A stretch of 64,000 nt of DNA from positions 1,302,001-1,366,000 of the forward strand of contig NZ_JAVAJF010000001.1 in NCBI RefSeq assembly GCF_030718085.1. The letters are read 5' to 3'. The position numbers and the translations under genes were made by a program. Below are positions 48,426 through 58,775 of the stretch, piece after piece (the first letter of the stretch is position 1; each line of letters starts with the position of its first letter). The notes under the pieces were generated by a model. The model was given only the letters and a program-made list of their open reading frames with translations. It did not search any database and was not told the origin of the DNA. Origin of the DNA: Marinobacter sp. MDS2 (GTDB taxonomy: Bacteria; Pseudomonadota; Gammaproteobacteria; Pseudomonadales; Oleiphilaceae).

Positions 48426-49572
48426 AAACCACCTGAACGTCCCTCAGCGACGACTTTCGAGGGTTAGTCAGTATGCAGGGATCCTTCAAGGCATAGCCAG
48501 AGAGGTAAGGAATGTCAGACACGCTCACGCCTAACTCATTCAAACGCGCTTCCAACCCGAGTGTTTTCTTAAGTGAGATGATTCGCGACATCAAGCGTTT
48601 TTTGACCAGCGCATTAGACATACCCCGGGTATCAATATCCATCGCCTCGGCCACTCGCCGAAAGCGATCCTCCGCCGAGGCGAAGTTATAAGCGACGACG
48701 TGTTCGAGCAGAAGCGCATTACACAACCCGTGGGGCAGGTCGAGAAATCCGCCCAAACTATGGGACATGGCGTGCACCGCGCCAAGGATAGCGTTCGAGA
48801 ACGCAAGCCCCGCCTGCATGGACGCAAGCATGATTTGTTCCCTAAGCACCGGATCAGACGGGTTTGCCACCAAAGGCTCTAAGTTGCGGTTAATCAAGCG
48901 GATGGCTTCCAACGCATGCGTATCGGTGAGCGGCCCACTCCCGGTAGAAACGAAGGCTTCAATCGCGTGAACCAAAGCATCTACGCCCGTGCAAGCGGTA
49001 AGATACGACCCCATGGTTTCCGTCACCTCGGGATCGATCAGGGAAACATCCGGAACCACCGCTTTACTGATGATGGAGAATTTGAAGCGGCGATCTGGAT
49101 CCGAAATGATCGCGAACTGGGAAACATCGGCCGAGGTCCCGGCCGTGGTAGGTATCAAGATCAGAGGCGGCGGCGGATTGGTAATGGTATCCACACCTTC
49201 AAACTCGAGAATACTGCGCCCGTGAGTTGCAACAATGCCAATGCCCTTGGCGCAATCCATGGGACTACCACCACCAATGGCAACAATTACGTCGCACTGG
49301 TTGGCCAGGTACTGCTCCGCCCCGGCCATCACCTCATCTACCTTCGGGTTGGGTGAGATTGCTGTAAACGTCGTACTTTCAAGCCCCGACTCGGCCAACA
49401 ACAGCTCTATCTCGCGTACCCAACCCGCGGCTTTTACACCCGGATCAGACACCAAAAAGACATGCCGCGCGCCAAAGTTTGCGGCGAAGTTCGCAACCGA
49501 CCGTCTGGAGCCGGCCCCAAATACGATTTCTGGCGAAACAAACTTGCGCAGGGATGAAATGTCATGACTCAT
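48409..49572 (-). CDS. ercA: Iron-containing alcohol dehydrogenase (ErcA-like)
   Basis: A 387-residue group III, Fe-dependent alcohol dehydrogenase. The NAD-binding GGGSPMDCAKG (near residue 96) and the iron-ligand segment GAVHAMSHSLGGFLDLPHGLCNALLLEH are present. In Pseudomonas aeruginosa the gene called ercA belongs to the regulatory network of the exa/pqq genes and may sense alcohol metabolism more than drive it. Here it sits between the NahK/ErcS'-like kinase and the pqq genes on the same strand, the same setting. The symbol is assigned by similarity and context. Confidence 0.85.
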   Translation of the reverse strand: MSHDISSLRKFVSPEIVFGAGSRRSVANFAANFGARHVFLVSDPGVKAAGWVREIELLLAESGLESTTFTAISPNPKVDEVMAGAEQYLANQCDVIVAIGGGSPMDCAKGIGIVATHGRSILEFEGVDTITNPPPPLILIPTTAGTSADVSQFAIISDPDRRFKFSIISKAVVPDVSLIDPEVTETMGSYLTACTGVDALVHAIEAFVSTGSGPLTDTHALEAIRLINRNLEPLVANPSDPVLREQIMLASMQAGLAFSNAILGAVHAMSHSLGGFLDLPHGLCNALLLEHVVAYNFASAEDRFRRVAEAMDIDTRGMSNALVKKRLMSRIISLKKTLGLEARLNELGVSVSDIPYLSGYALKDPCILTNPRKSSLRDVQVVYEEAL

Positions 49573-49654
49573 GGCGGCCTTATCAACTCGGTTGTTGTTA
49601 TAGGTATTGCTGACATACTACCCCATGTTTCAGGGAGCGACACCGGGCTTTTGG

Positions 49655-51490
49655 CTAACGTCTCCGTCTCGCCAAGCTTGAATAGAACCGCCAAAGCGTG
49701 TCAAGTACTTTGACTTGGCTCTCCAAGGTGCGGAATCCGTGCTCCTCTTCATCGAACCAAACAAGCTCTGCTTGCTGGCCAGTCTCTTTAAGGGCCTTAA
49801 CCATCGAGAGCGTCTGCTCTGGAACAACAACGCGGTCACGCCCACCTTGAAAGAACAACGACGGGCAAGCAATCTGCCTGGCTAGTCGCGCCGGTGTACG
49901 AGTTTGCCATCGATGCCCTTTTGGCCCAGGTTCACCTAAAAGCCAATCCAGATAACCGGACTCAAAGCGATGAGTGGCGGCTTTCAACGTTAGCGGGTCG
50001 GTAACACCGTATAAACTTGCCAGCCCACTCAGGCGCTGCTCAGGCTGGATAGCCGACATAAGCGCGGTATAGCCCCCCGAGCTTCTGCCCTGAACAAACA
50101 CCCTGTTGGGATCAACCAAACCAGCGTCGCTGAGCGCAGCTTTCATCCTGAACATATCGCCGACATCGGTCTCGCCCCATTGGCCCGCCAGCGCCTGCCG
50201 GAACTCGCGACCAAACCCGGTGCTGCCGGTATAATTTACTTCCGCAACCGCAAACCCCCGCTGACACCAGAACTGCGCCTGGGGATTGAACGTTGCGTAG
50301 GCTGCCGACGTTGGCCCGCCGTGGGCGATCAGGATGAGCGGCGGTTTTCCCACAGGCTGCTCAGGCAGGTACAAAAACCCTTGCAACGCATGGATATGCT
50401 CGCCTCCAGGTGGCAGCACGATGTTGTCTGGCCATACACAGCTTCTGCCCGCCAGTGGAGCAGGAGCACTGAACAATGGCTGAGCTTGCTGTCCGGCCAA
50501 AAGATTCAGTCGCAAAATCGTGTCGCTCAGATCTGGCCTGCGCGCAACACAGTAGAGATCATCACCGCTGACGACGAGATCGCGAAAATCGGTGTAAGCA
50601 CTGGCAACTTGCCTGATCTCGCCTTTCTGTTCCAGCCATAGCTCACCCATGCCCCGGTGATAGCGGACCCGAGCCCAACCCCCACCCGGCAGAGGGCAAG
50701 CGTGTCTTTCTGCCAGCTGCCATGGCGCATTCGCGTGGTCCGTGCTGGAAGAAAGTGCGGGTAACCAATGCAGCTTTCCGCCCTGCCGGACCACCCGATA
50801 TGGCTGCCACCAACCAAGATGGTCCGAGACAACCCACAGATTTTGTGCCGCAAATTGCGGTTGCTGCACACTGCCCCCTCCGGGCGGCTCTGCTTTGGCA
50901 ATATTGACCGGCTGACCGGAGCTCCCCAACTCAGCGAGACAGACCCACGATTGATCCCATGGCATATGGGGAGAAAACCACCCAGTCCATGCTATCTGCT
51001 GCCCATCCGGACAGATGGCTGGAGCCCCGTAGAAGTCGAATTGATCATCCAGGACCGTCAGACGGCCCAAAAAATCAACGGCGACCAGATCTTGCTCTCC
51101 CCGTTTCTCTCGAACAGCTATCCAACGCGGCCGGAGCGGATCGGGCGTGAGCCCGCCCCATGTAGAATCTGGGTCCCTGACCAAAAGCTGCCGTTGGCGG
51201 CTCTCCAGATTCATGCTCCAGAGGCATTGATCCTCCGACACCCAACACACGAATTCCGGCGTGACTGCATAAGCGCCGCCACCGTAGCCGTTCAGCCGGC
51301 TGCGGATACTGTTCCCCGTATTCAGGCGTTCTGATCGTTGACCGTCATATCGCCAAAGACTGACAAAACCGTCCTCGGGCTCTGTCGCCAACCAGAACAG
51401 CGCGCCCCCACTGACCCGCAACTCGGCATACTGTCGCGCCCCCGCACAGGCTTCACGGGCTGAAATCAGGTTACTTTCGGAAAAAGACAC
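49655..51490 (-). CDS. pqqH: Prolyl oligopeptidase-family peptidase of pqq cluster
   Basis: A protein of about 611 residues with an N-terminal beta-propeller-like region and a C-terminal alpha/beta hydrolase of family S9. The catalytic set is Ser in GRSSGGY, Asp in GGRDRVVVP and His in DEEEHGF. Homologues downstream of pqqE (PqqH/PqqM) are proposed to process PqqA-derived peptide, but this is not proven. GTG 51490 is chosen because it gives an N-terminus like relatives (S-L-I-S-A-x-E-A) and overlaps pqqE by 20 bases; the frame stays open further upstream inside pqqE but is unlikely to be used. Confidence 0.82.
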   Translation of the reverse strand: MSFSESNLISAREACAGARQYAELRVSGGALFWLATEPEDGFVSLWRYDGQRSERLNTGNSIRSRLNGYGGGAYAVTPEFVCWVSEDQCLWSMNLESRQRQLLVRDPDSTWGGLTPDPLRPRWIAVREKRGEQDLVAVDFLGRLTVLDDQFDFYGAPAICPDGQQIAWTGWFSPHMPWDQSWVCLAELGSSGQPVNIAKAEPPGGGSVQQPQFAAQNLWVVSDHLGWWQPYRVVRQGGKLHWLPALSSSTDHANAPWQLAERHACPLPGGGWARVRYHRGMGELWLEQKGEIRQVASAYTDFRDLVVSGDDLYCVARRPDLSDTILRLNLLAGQQAQPLFSAPAPLAGRSCVWPDNIVLPPGGEHIHALQGFLYLPEQPVGKPPLILIAHGGPTSAAYATFNPQAQFWCQRGFAVAEVNYTGSTGFGREFRQALAGQWGETDVGDMFRMKAALSDAGLVDPNRVFVQGRSSGGYTALMSAIQPEQRLSGLASLYGVTDPLTLKAATHRFESGYLDWLLGEPGPKGHRWQTRTPARLARQIACPSLFFQGGRDRVVVPEQTLSMVKALKETGQQAELVWFDEEEHGFRTLESQVKVLDTLWRFYSSLARRRR

Positions 51491-52604
51491 GGGAGTTCTT
51501 GGTGTTGCGATAAACCAGGTCGTCCAGCCCGGCCGTGGCATGCTCGGCGGCCGTCCGGGCAGCCAGAATTCGGTCGTGATGAGGCGACTTTGCGCACACC
51601 GGGTCCGCATTATCGGCATCCCCGGTCAGCAGGTAAGCCTGACAGCGGCAGCCGCCAAAATCTTTGTCTTTTTCATCACAGGAGCGGCAAGGTTCCGGCA
51701 TCCAGCTGTCGCCCCGGTAATGGTTAAAGCCGGGGCTTTGGTACCAGATTTCTTCGAGCGACATCGACTGTACGTTCGGAAATTCGATGGGAAGTAACCG
51801 AGCACTGTGGCACGGCAAGGCCGTCCCGTCGGGTGCTACGGTCAGGAACAAACTGCCCCAACCGTTCATGCAGGCCTTAGGGCGCTCTTCGTAATAATCC
51901 GGTGTCACGAAAATCACTTTCATGGGATGGTCTCGTTTCCGTAGATCGTCCCGGAAGCGATTCACCGTTGCCTCGGCGGTCTCTAACTGACCTCGAGAGG
52001 GCATCAAGCCTTCACGATTGGCGAACGCCCAGCCATAGTATTGGCAGGTCGCCAACTCGACATAATCCGCCCCGAGACTTTCACACAGCGTGAGAATATC
52101 CGCCATCTGATGGATGTTGTGCCGATGGATGACGAAATTGAGCACCATCGGATAGCCCGCTTCTTTCACCGCCCGGGCCATGGCCAACTTCTGTTCAAAT
52201 GCCTTTTTGGAGCCCGCCACTGCATTGTTCAGTTCCGGGTCTGAGGCCTGAAAACTGACCTGAATATGATCAAGCCCCGCCTCAGCAAAGGCCTGAACCT
52301 TGGCTTTTGTGAGCCCTAAACCCGAAGTGATCAAATTGGTGTAATAACCCAATTCCCGGGCACCGGCGATCAGCTCGGGCAGGTCTTGGCGCACCAATGG
52401 CTCACCGCCGGAAAAGCCCAGCTGGGCTGCGCCCATGGCGCGCCCCTGCCGAAGCACGTCCAGCCACTGTTCGGTCGAGAGTTCTTGCTCACGGTCGGCG
52501 TAATCCAGCGGGTTGGAGCAGTAGGGACACTGGAGGGGACAACGATAAGTGAGTTCCGCCAGCAACCATAATGGCGGCCCGGCAGTCGCATCAGAGCAGC
52601 TCAT
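51471..52604 (-). CDS. pqqE: PQQ biosynthesis radical SAM enzyme PqqE
   Basis: Radical SAM enzyme that joins the Glu and Tyr side chains of the PqqA peptide, the first step of PQQ synthesis. The 377-residue protein has the iron-sulfur/SAM motif CPLQCPYC near residue 22, [10 protein letters not shown] for SAM contact, and a C-terminal SPASM region with Cys residues [26 protein letters not shown] for auxiliary clusters. ATG 52604 overlaps the pqqD stop (ATGA); ATG 52610 is an alternative. PqqD acts as its peptide chaperone. Confidence 0.97.
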   Translation of the reverse strand: MSCSDATAGPPLWLLAELTYRCPLQCPYCSNPLDYADREQELSTEQWLDVLRQGRAMGAAQLGFSGGEPLVRQDLPELIAGARELGYYTNLITSGLGLTKAKVQAFAEAGLDHIQVSFQASDPELNNAVAGSKKAFEQKLAMARAVKEAGYPMVLNFVIHRHNIHQMADILTLCESLGADYVELATCQYYGWAFANREGLMPSRGQLETAEATVNRFRDDLRKRDHPMKVIFVTPDYYEERPKACMNGWGSLFLTVAPDGTALPCHSARLLPIEFPNVQSMSLEEIWYQSPGFNHYRGDSWMPEPCRSCDEKDKDFGGCRCQAYLLTGDADNADPVCAKSPHHDRILAARTAAEHATAGLDDLVYRNTKNSRVFFRK

Positions 52605-52864
52605 AACCATTCAATCCAATGTTGGTTCGCGGCGTCAGCCAAAAACTGTTCGACATCACCTGTCAGAGAACCCGCCTCGGGAAACTTCTCTTCAAGCGCC
52701 GCGACTATGTCTTGCTTAGACTGCACACCATCGACTTCCGCCAGAATGGCACTAGCGCTGGCATTCAATTTAACCATGCCTTCGGGATACAACAGCACAT
52801 GACTTTGTTGAGCCGGTTCCCACTGAAAGCGAAAGCCTCTTCTCAAGTTCGGGATGTCAGCCAT
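52601..52864 (-). CDS. pqqD: PQQ biosynthesis peptide chaperone PqqD
   Basis: An 87-residue protein that binds PqqA and presents it to PqqE. It has the winged-helix-like PqqD fold with [27 protein letters not shown] and the usual [18 protein letters not shown]. The ATG at 52864 is preceded by AAGGAGG at ideal spacing, a very strong ribosome site. It overlaps pqqE by four bases and lies 10 bases after pqqC. Confidence 0.96.
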   Translation of the reverse strand: MADIPNLRRGFRFQWEPAQQSHVLLYPEGMVKLNASASAILAEVDGVQSKQDIVAALEEKFPEAGSLTGDVEQFLADAANQHWIEWL

Positions 52865-52874
52865 AAAAACCTCC

Positions 52875-53630
52875 TTACACGCCACGATGCCAGACCTGCT
52901 TATCCGTCACGGTGTGATAGGGCGGCGTCTTATGGACATAGGCCATAGACATGGCATCCAGCATGGCCCAGAGAATATCGAGCTTGAACTGCAATATCTC
53001 GAACGCCCGCTGCTGCTGAGCCTCCGTCACGAAGTGATCCAGGGTAATACTCAAGCCATGTTCCACATCTCGCCGCGCCTCGGATAAACGCTTACGGAAA
53101 TAGCGATAGCCGCCCTCTTCAATCCACGGATAGTGGGCTGGCCAACTGTCTAACCGGGACTGGTGAATCTCCGGCGCAAACAATTCGGTTAATGACGAAC
53201 AGGCCGCTTCCTGCCAGGTCGCGCGGCGAGCAAAGTTAAGGTACGCATCCACGGCAAACCGCACCCCCGGCAACACGTGTCGCTGGTCAATCACCTCTTC
53301 CCGCGTCAGTCCTGTGGCTTCAGCCAGCTGTAACCAAGCCTCAATACCACCGGCCGAATCCTCGTCACCGTCATGGTCCAGAATCCTCTGCATCCACAAC
53401 CGTCGTACCGCTGCATCCGGGCAGTTGGCCATGATGGCTGCATCTTTTTGGGGAATGTTGATCTGATAGTAATAACGGTTAGCCACCCAGCCTCGAATTT
53501 GCTCCGGTGTGCAGGCACCGCTGTACATGGCGCGATGGAGAGGGTGATGAATGTGGTAAAAAGCGCCTTTCGCCCGCAACGCTTTTTCAAAACTTTCTCG
53601 ATTCAGGACGGTGCTGACTTTCGCGTTCAT
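52875..53630 (-). CDS. pqqC: Pyrroloquinoline-quinone synthase PqqC
   Basis: Oxygen-dependent, cofactor-free oxidase that closes the ring and oxidises the last intermediate to PQQ. The 251-residue, mostly helical protein contains [42 protein letters not shown] and PQQ-site [17 protein letters not shown]. The ATG at 53630 has GAGG upstream; a GTG at 53642 overlapping the pqqB stop is also possible. It is in the pqqABCDE operon. Confidence 0.96.
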   Translation of the reverse strand: MNAKVSTVLNRESFEKALRAKGAFYHIHHPLHRAMYSGACTPEQIRGWVANRYYYQINIPQKDAAIMANCPDAAVRRLWMQRILDHDGDEDSAGGIEAWLQLAEATGLTREEVIDQRHVLPGVRFAVDAYLNFARRATWQEAACSSLTELFAPEIHQSRLDSWPAHYPWIEEGGYRYFRKRLSEARRDVEHGLSITLDHFVTEAQQQRAFEILQFKLDILWAMLDAMSMAYVHKTPPYHTVTDKQVWHRGV

Positions 53631-53638
53631 AGCAGGCC

Positions 53639-54556
53639 TCACAACTCAATCTGCATACCGTCCCACGACACTTCGATGCCGTGCGCCGCTAATTCAGCAC
53701 GCTCCGGTGAGTCTTCGTTCAGGATCGGATTGGTGTTGTTGATGTGAATAAGAATCTTGCGGCTGGCGGGCAGACTGTCGAGCAATTCGATCATGCCGCC
53801 TTCGCCCGCTTGAGCCAGATGCCCCATTTGCTGGCCGGTTCGGGTACCGACTTCCTGACGAATCATCTCATCGTCGTGCCAGACGGTTCCGTCTACCAAT
53901 AAAACATCGGCTTGCTGCATCCATGCCCGGATGCGTTCGTCCGGCTGACCAAGGCCCGGTGCGTAGAGCAGAGATTTATTCGCAACACGATCCCGAATGA
54001 AAAGGCCAATGTTGTCGCCCGGGTGCGGGTTATCACGGCGAGGCGAGTATGGCGGCGCATTACTGAGCAACGGAATTGCCGTCAGCTCCAGTGAGGGTGC
54101 GCAAGGAATAGTGAAAGGATCTTGTTCCGAAGCATGGACTTCACACCAGTTGAGCCCGCCGTTCCAATGCTTAAGCATCTCGAACAACGGAAAACCGCTG
54201 CTCAGATCATCACGAACCTGCGGCGTGCACCATACATCGAGGGGCAGTCCCTCACGCAGAGATAACAAGCCGGTGGTGTGGTCGACCTGGCTGTCCATCA
54301 ACACGATGGCAGAAATACCGGTATCGCGTAGAGCTCGGGCCGGCTGCATGGCTGGAAAATCGGCTAACTGCGCTCGAATATCAGGTGAGGCGTTAAACAG
54401 AATCCAGTGTTCACCATCGTCACTGATGGCTATGGATGATTGGGTGCGGGCACTGGCATTGAGGCTGCCGTCACGGAACCCGGAACAGTTAGAACAATTA
54501 CAGTTCCACTGAGGAAACCCGCCGCCCGCTCCAGAGCCCAGAATACGAATGTGCAT
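53639..54556 (-). CDS. pqqB: PQQ biosynthesis protein PqqB
   Basis: Metallo-beta-lactamase fold hydroxylase; it has been proposed to oxidise the Tyr part of the diglutamyl-tyrosine intermediate. The 305-residue protein starts [21 protein letters not shown], with the zinc-binding Cys pair seen in PqqB, and has [14 protein letters not shown] (degenerate HxHxDH as usual for PqqB), [12 protein letters not shown] and HINNTNPIL. Its stop lies eight bases before the pqqC ATG. Confidence 0.97.
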   Translation of the reverse strand: MHIRILGSGAGGGFPQWNCNCSNCSGFRDGSLNASARTQSSIAISDDGEHWILFNASPDIRAQLADFPAMQPARALRDTGISAIVLMDSQVDHTTGLLSLREGLPLDVWCTPQVRDDLSSGFPLFEMLKHWNGGLNWCEVHASEQDPFTIPCAPSLELTAIPLLSNAPPYSPRRDNPHPGDNIGLFIRDRVANKSLLYAPGLGQPDERIRAWMQQADVLLVDGTVWHDDEMIRQEVGTRTGQQMGHLAQAGEGGMIELLDSLPASRKILIHINNTNPILNEDSPERAELAAHGIEVSWDGMQIEL

Positions 54557-54584
54557 ACAAAACCTCCTGAGCCGGGATCAAACA

Positions 54585-54601
54585 GCCAGCCAAAGGCTGG
54601 C
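54585..54601 (-). terminator. Attenuator-like hairpin between pqqA and pqqB
   Basis: GCCAGCC and GGCTGGC form a perfect seven-base stem with a three-base loop, just after the pqqA stop. On the minus strand only a short T-rich stretch (TGTTT) follows. Such a partial terminator would give much more pqqA than pqqBCDE message, as expected for a precursor peptide gene. Confidence 0.6.
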
Positions 54602-54611
54602 CATCTGTTAC

Positions 54612-54683
54612 TCAGCGGTTAGCAAAGTACATGGTGACTTCGAAACCGATGCGCAGGTCTTCATAAGCTGGTTTGGTCCACAT
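54612..54683 (-). CDS. pqqA: PQQ precursor peptide PqqA
   Basis: A 23-residue peptide that is the actual precursor of PQQ. It reads MWTKPAYEDLRIGFEVTMYF followed by ANR. The cross-linked residues are Glu15 and Tyr19 in the invariant E-V-T-M-Y motif. GAGGTGA six bases upstream of ATG 54683 is a strong ribosome site. It is too short for most gene finders, but the sequence and its place directly before pqqB leave little doubt. Confidence 0.97.
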   Translation of the reverse strand: MWTKPAYEDLRIGFEVTMYFANR

Positions 54684-54915
54684 GATGATCACCTCTTGTC
54701 ATGATTATTAGTGCGTTGCATGTATGTATCCACACCCTTGGAAAGCCGAAGGGTACGATTTCATGCTAATGACAGAGGACCACTATCCATATGGTACTTT
54801 GGAACTGTTTTAGACCGCCTTAAAGTAGCAGCGCTTTGGCCCGCTGGTTCAATTGAGACTCCCCCTCAGGCACCTAACATGAGACAGATACAATAATAAT
54901 GTCAGGAGAAGTCTT

Positions 54916-57042
54916 ATGGCCGGGCGCTTGCTGCTCATCATCTTGATGGCATTCCCTTTATCAGGGCATACCGCGGAGGTACCTCGGGAAACCAAAGAGG
55001 TTATACAGGCGCTGTTTCCTTCAGCAACCGTCATTGAAGACAAGCTGCCGGACTTTCCCGTTTACCCGGTGTACCAATTACAGGAGCTGTTGGGCTACGC
55101 CTACGTCTCCACAGACTTCACCAAACTTCAGGGCTTTGCCGGAAAGCCGATCACCATGATGATCGGACTGGACACCAAAGGCCGCTTCACCGGGGTGAAA
55201 GTTCTGCACCATCACGAGCCGGTCTTCCTACACGGCCTGGGCGAAGCGCCACTGACCGAGTTTGTGAACCAATACGAAGGCAGCGCTCTGACCGAACAGA
55301 TCATCGTGCAGGCTTCCAGTCGCTCGGCGCGCAGCAACACCGGCGATCAGGTGTACTTCGACGGGGTCAGCAAAGCGACTGTTTCCGTGCTGATTATCAG
55401 CGACACCATTCTTTCCTCGGCGCTTCAGGTCGCTCGAAACAAGCTCGAAGGCTTTACCCAAGCAGCCCCCACACAAGCCCGGCAAGATTTCTATGAGCCA
55501 CTGAATTGGCAGCAGATGCTGGAACGGGGTTACATCAACAAAGTCGCCATTTCTTCGCACGAGGTCGAAGCAACTCTCGAGCGCCCATTGTCGGACTACC
55601 CCATGGATCTCGAACCGGAGCCCGGCGAACCTTTTACCGAACTCTATTATGCCTACATGAACTCACCAATGGTGGGTCGCAACCTGCTGGGCGATCAGGC
55701 CTACGCGTCATTCCTTGAGCGCCTGAATGACCAAGGCAAGGTAATGTTGCTTATGTCTCGAGGGGTTTTCCAGCATGTGAGCCCGGACTTTGTCCCCGGC
55801 AGCACTCCCAGCCGGACGGGGTTGAATCAGGGCCAGCTGGCCATCGAGCTACGGGATCTGAACTGGCTGGAAACCGGGCAAACTCTTGCCGCACCCGGAG
55901 CCCCCGTCATGGACGCGATGAATCTGTTTCGAGTGGGCGGAAACGCCGGTTTCAACCCCGGCGCCGAGGCCAGCTTTCACCTGGACGTATCTCTGCCACG
56001 CAATCACCTGATCACTGATAACGCCCGTTTCACCATGCCCGTTGCGTTTGCCGATGAGCTATTTGAAACGGTGGAGGTGCAAGCGGATCCGCGCCAAAAT
56101 CGCGAGCCGGTTTGGGTGGGTCTTTGGAAAGAACGCGGGTGGCAAATCGCTTTGTTGGTGGCCGCTTTGTCGATACTCACGGTATTTTTTGCCCGCCAGA
56201 AAACCCTGACCCGCCACCCGAAACTGGTGCAACGGTTCCGCTGGGGATTCCTGTTCTTCACGGTGTTCTTTATTGGCTTTTACGCCCAAGGCCAGCTGTC
56301 TGTGGTGAACATTTACACTCTGTTCCTGGCGCTGTGGGACGGTTTTTCCCTGAACGTGTTCCTGCTGGACCCGGTCATTTTCATTCTCTGGATTTACACC
56401 TTCGCCACTCTGTTTATCTGGGGACGCGGTTTATTTTGCGGTTGGCTATGCCCCTTCGGGGCCCTGCAAGAAATGGCCTCCTGGCTCGGACAAAAACTCG
56501 GTTTGCGTCAGGTTAAAATTCCGGAACACTGGCATCGCCGACTTATCCTGCTGAAATACCCAATTCTGCTGACGCTGGTCGGTACCGCGTTCTATTCATT
56601 AACACTTGCAGAACAGTTGGCCGAGGTCGAGCCGTTCAAAACCAGCATTACCCTGCACTTTGTACGGTATTGGCCCTTCGTAGCGTACGCCGCCATTCTG
56701 CTGGTCATCGGCATGTTTGTGCACAAATTCTACTGCCGATACCTGTGCCCGCTAGGCGCCGGGCTTGCTGTACTGGGGCGCTTCCGTCTGTTCAGCTGGC
56801 TGGATCGGGTCAAACGATGCGGGCAACCCTGCCAGCACTGCAAGAACGAGTGTGGCATCAATGCCATCCGAAAAGATGGTCGTGTGGATTACGACGAGTG
56901 TATTCAGTGCTTGGAATGCGTGGTGATATTACGTGACCAGAACCAGTGCGTGGATGCCATTGTTCGCAACAAACAACAGCAAAAACAGGCAAGGATTCTG
57001 GCCACGGATGCTACACCACATCAGACCTCAGCAGCGCATTGA
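54916..57042 (+). CDS. NosR/NirI-like FMN and 4Fe-4S membrane protein
   Basis: A 708-residue protein with a signal peptide (cut near TAE, residue 20), a periplasmic FMN-binding domain (about 75-180) with DGVSKATVS resembling the covalent flavinylation motif, about five or six membrane helices (from about residue 405), cytoplasmic CGWLCPFG (Cys508, Cys512) and CRYLCPLG (Cys607, Cys611) segments, and two 4Fe-4S clusters starting at Cys635. NosR carries electrons for nitrous oxide reductase; no nos genes are here. It is divergent from pqqA by 232 bases, so a role in electron flow with PQQ enzymes is inferred. Confidence 0.85.
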   Translation: MAGRLLLIILMAFPLSGHTAEVPRETKEVIQALFPSATVIEDKLPDFPVYPVYQLQELLGYAYVSTDFTKLQGFAGKPITMMIGLDTKGRFTGVKVLHHHEPVFLHGLGEAPLTEFVNQYEGSALTEQIIVQASSRSARSNTGDQVYFDGVSKATVSVLIISDTILSSALQVARNKLEGFTQAAPTQARQDFYEPLNWQQMLERGYINKVAISSHEVEATLERPLSDYPMDLEPEPGEPFTELYYAYMNSPMVGRNLLGDQAYASFLERLNDQGKVMLLMSRGVFQHVSPDFVPGSTPSRTGLNQGQLAIELRDLNWLETGQTLAAPGAPVMDAMNLFRVGGNAGFNPGAEASFHLDVSLPRNHLITDNARFTMPVAFADELFETVEVQADPRQNREPVWVGLWKERGWQIALLVAALSILTVFFARQKTLTRHPKLVQRFRWGFLFFTVFFIGFYAQGQLSVVNIYTLFLALWDGFSLNVFLLDPVIFILWIYTFATLFIWGRGLFCGWLCPFGALQEMASWLGQKLGLRQVKIPEHWHRRLILLKYPILLTLVGTAFYSLTLAEQLAEVEPFKTSITLHFVRYWPFVAYAAILLVIGMFVHKFYCRYLCPLGAGLAVLGRFRLFSWLDRVKRCGQPCQHCKNECGINAIRKDGRVDYDECIQCLECVVILRDQNQCVDAIVRNKQQQKQARILATDATPHQTSAAH

Positions 57043-57058
57043 AACGCGCTGCCGGGGG

Positions 57059-58042
57059 CTATTCGGCTACGGGGATCACGATGCGCCCACGAATGGTTCC
57101 GTCCATAAACTGGCTCGCGGCCTCGATGGCCTCATCAAATGGCACTTCGGTGATCATGCTGTCCAGCAGTTCCGGGGAAAGGTCTTGCGCCAGCCGCTCC
57201 CAAGCCTCTAGGCGGTCCTTTTTGGGTGCCATGACACTGTCGACACCGCACAAGGTAACGCTCCGGAGAATAAAAGGCGCGACCGTCGCAGGGAAGTCCA
57301 TGCCCGCAGCCAGCCCACAAGCCGCGACAACGCCTCGATACTTCATACCAGCGCACACGCTGGCCAGAACATGACCCCCAGCAACATCAATTGCACCCGC
57401 CCAGGTTTCCCGGGCCAAAGGCTTACCCGGCTCGCTCAATTCCGCTCGATCCAGAATCTGTTTGGCGCCAAGAGATCTGAGATAACTTTCCTCTTCTAGC
57501 TTACCTGTTACCGCCGTCACCGAATAGCCTAACTTGGCCAGAATCGCGACGGCAACACTGCCGACGCCGCCGGTTGCGCCAGTGACTAAGATGTCGCCGG
57601 AATCCGGTGTGACGCCGTGTTTTTCCAACGCCAACACGCACAACATCGCGGTATACCCTGCGGTGCCGATGGCCATGGCCTGGCGCGTTGTAAACGATGC
57701 TGGTAGCGGAATCAGCCAATCACCTGACAAGCGCGCTTTCTGAGCAAGGCCACCCCAATGTTTTTCACCGACACCCCAGCCGTTGAGCACGACTTCATCA
57801 CCGGCTTTAAACTCCGGGTTGGATGATTCAGTGACCACACCGGCCAAATCAATGCCCGGAACCATCGGGTAGGATTTCGCAATCGGAGCAGTGCCAGTAA
57901 TCGCCAATGCATCCTTGTAGTTCAGCGTGCTGTAGGCGACATCGACGGAGACATCACCTTCCGGCAACCAAGCCTCGTCAATGGATTTTAGGGACACTTG
58001 CTGGTCGCCCCGGCTGCCTTCCATCAAAATACCTTTGAACAT
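57059..58042 (-). CDS. acuI: Acrylyl-CoA reductase AcuI (YhdH family)
   Basis: A 327-residue MDR-family, zinc-free quinone-oxidoreductase-like enzyme. AcuI reduces toxic acryloyl-CoA to propionyl-CoA with NADPH, in DMSP and acrylate metabolism of marine bacteria. Features are [46 protein letters not shown] and the NADPH loop [13 protein letters not shown]. The AcuR-like regulator gene lies 46 bases upstream on the same strand, the same pairing as acuR-acuI elsewhere. It is convergent with the NosR-like gene. Confidence 0.9.
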   Translation of the reverse strand: MFKGILMEGSRGDQQVSLKSIDEAWLPEGDVSVDVAYSTLNYKDALAITGTAPIAKSYPMVPGIDLAGVVTESSNPEFKAGDEVVLNGWGVGEKHWGGLAQKARLSGDWLIPLPASFTTRQAMAIGTAGYTAMLCVLALEKHGVTPDSGDILVTGATGGVGSVAVAILAKLGYSVTAVTGKLEEESYLRSLGAKQILDRAELSEPGKPLARETWAGAIDVAGGHVLASVCAGMKYRGVVAACGLAAGMDFPATVAPFILRSVTLCGVDSVMAPKKDRLEAWERLAQDLSPELLDSMITEVPFDEAIEAASQFMDGTIRGRIVIPVAE

Positions 58043-58088
58043 ATTGCCTCCAACGATTCTGTTTTGTGATTTGAATCAGGCTGCTTGA

Positions 58089-58733
58089 TCAGCAACCACG
58101 CACCAACGCCATAAAGCCGCTGGCAAATTGCTCCAGAGGTTGCGAGGACTGCTCGAGCTTGGCGCGCAATACCGCGCCCTCCCAACCAATCCAGAAAAAC
58201 TGTGCCATCTGCTCCGGCACCAAGTGCTGGGGAGCCTCCCCCGCCTGTCGGGCTTCTTCAAGTACCCGGGCTATCCGGGCTTCCCAATCTCGGAATACAT
58301 CACTTAGCAGGCCGCGAAAACTCTCCGGCAGCGCAGCCATTTCCTGCCCCATATTTCCGATCAGGCAACCGCGCCTGTAATCGAACTTTTCCATGCCAAG
58401 CTTGGCGTCTTCCACAAAACCCTGAATTCTGGCAAGCGGTGTCTGGGAACTGTCCGCTAACGAACGTTCCAGCTTGTTGGCGAAAAACAGGCCGTAGGCC
58501 TCAATCAGCGCTTTACCGAAAGCTTCTTTGTTGTCGAAGTAATGGTAGAAAGAGCCTTTAGGCACCTTGGCCTGGCGCAAAATTTCATCAAGCCCTGTGT
58601 AGGAATAACCCTTCTCTGTTAACGCTGCCAGCCCAACCCCAATCAAAGCCTGCCGGGTGTCCTGATAACCGGCGCTCTGACTTTTAGGGGGCCGCCCTCT
58701 TTTGCGCTTGACTGGAAACGTATCCACATCCAC
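58089..58733 (-). CDS. acuR: TetR family regulator, AcuR-like
   Basis: A 214-residue TetR repressor. The basic KRKRGRPPKSQ start, helix-turn-helix region LTEKGYSYTGLDEILRQAKVPKGSFYHYFDNKEAFG and later RRGCLIGNMGQEMAALPESFR and FWIGWEGAVLRAKLEQSSQPL match the AcuR/NemR-like subgroup. AcuR responds to acrylate and represses acuR-acuI. Two dyad operators lie just upstream of the start, consistent with autoregulation. The symbol is by family resemblance and partner gene. Confidence 0.8.
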   Translation of the reverse strand: MDVDTFPVKRKRGRPPKSQSAGYQDTRQALIGVGLAALTEKGYSYTGLDEILRQAKVPKGSFYHYFDNKEAFGKALIEAYGLFFANKLERSLADSSQTPLARIQGFVEDAKLGMEKFDYRRGCLIGNMGQEMAALPESFRGLLSDVFRDWEARIARVLEEARQAGEAPQHLVPEQMAQFFWIGWEGAVLRAKLEQSSQPLEQFASGFMALVRGC

Positions 58734-58743
58734 TCCTATATTT

Positions 58744-58758
58744 TAGACCGACCGTCTA
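58744..58758. promoter_or_regulatory. AcuR/TetR operator, proximal copy
   Basis: TAGACCGACCGTCTA is a dyad with TAGAC/GTCTA arms, 11 bases upstream of the TetR gene ATG. It matches TetR operator style and lies where it would block the acuR-acuI promoter or early elongation. Confidence 0.65.
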
Positions 58759-58775
58759 ATTAATTAGCAAAAGAA

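Noticed and set aside
54916..57042. Evidence for a nitrous oxide reduction (nos) cluster
   Set aside because: Only the NosR-like gene is present; nosZ, nosD, nosF, nosY and nosL are not in the window.
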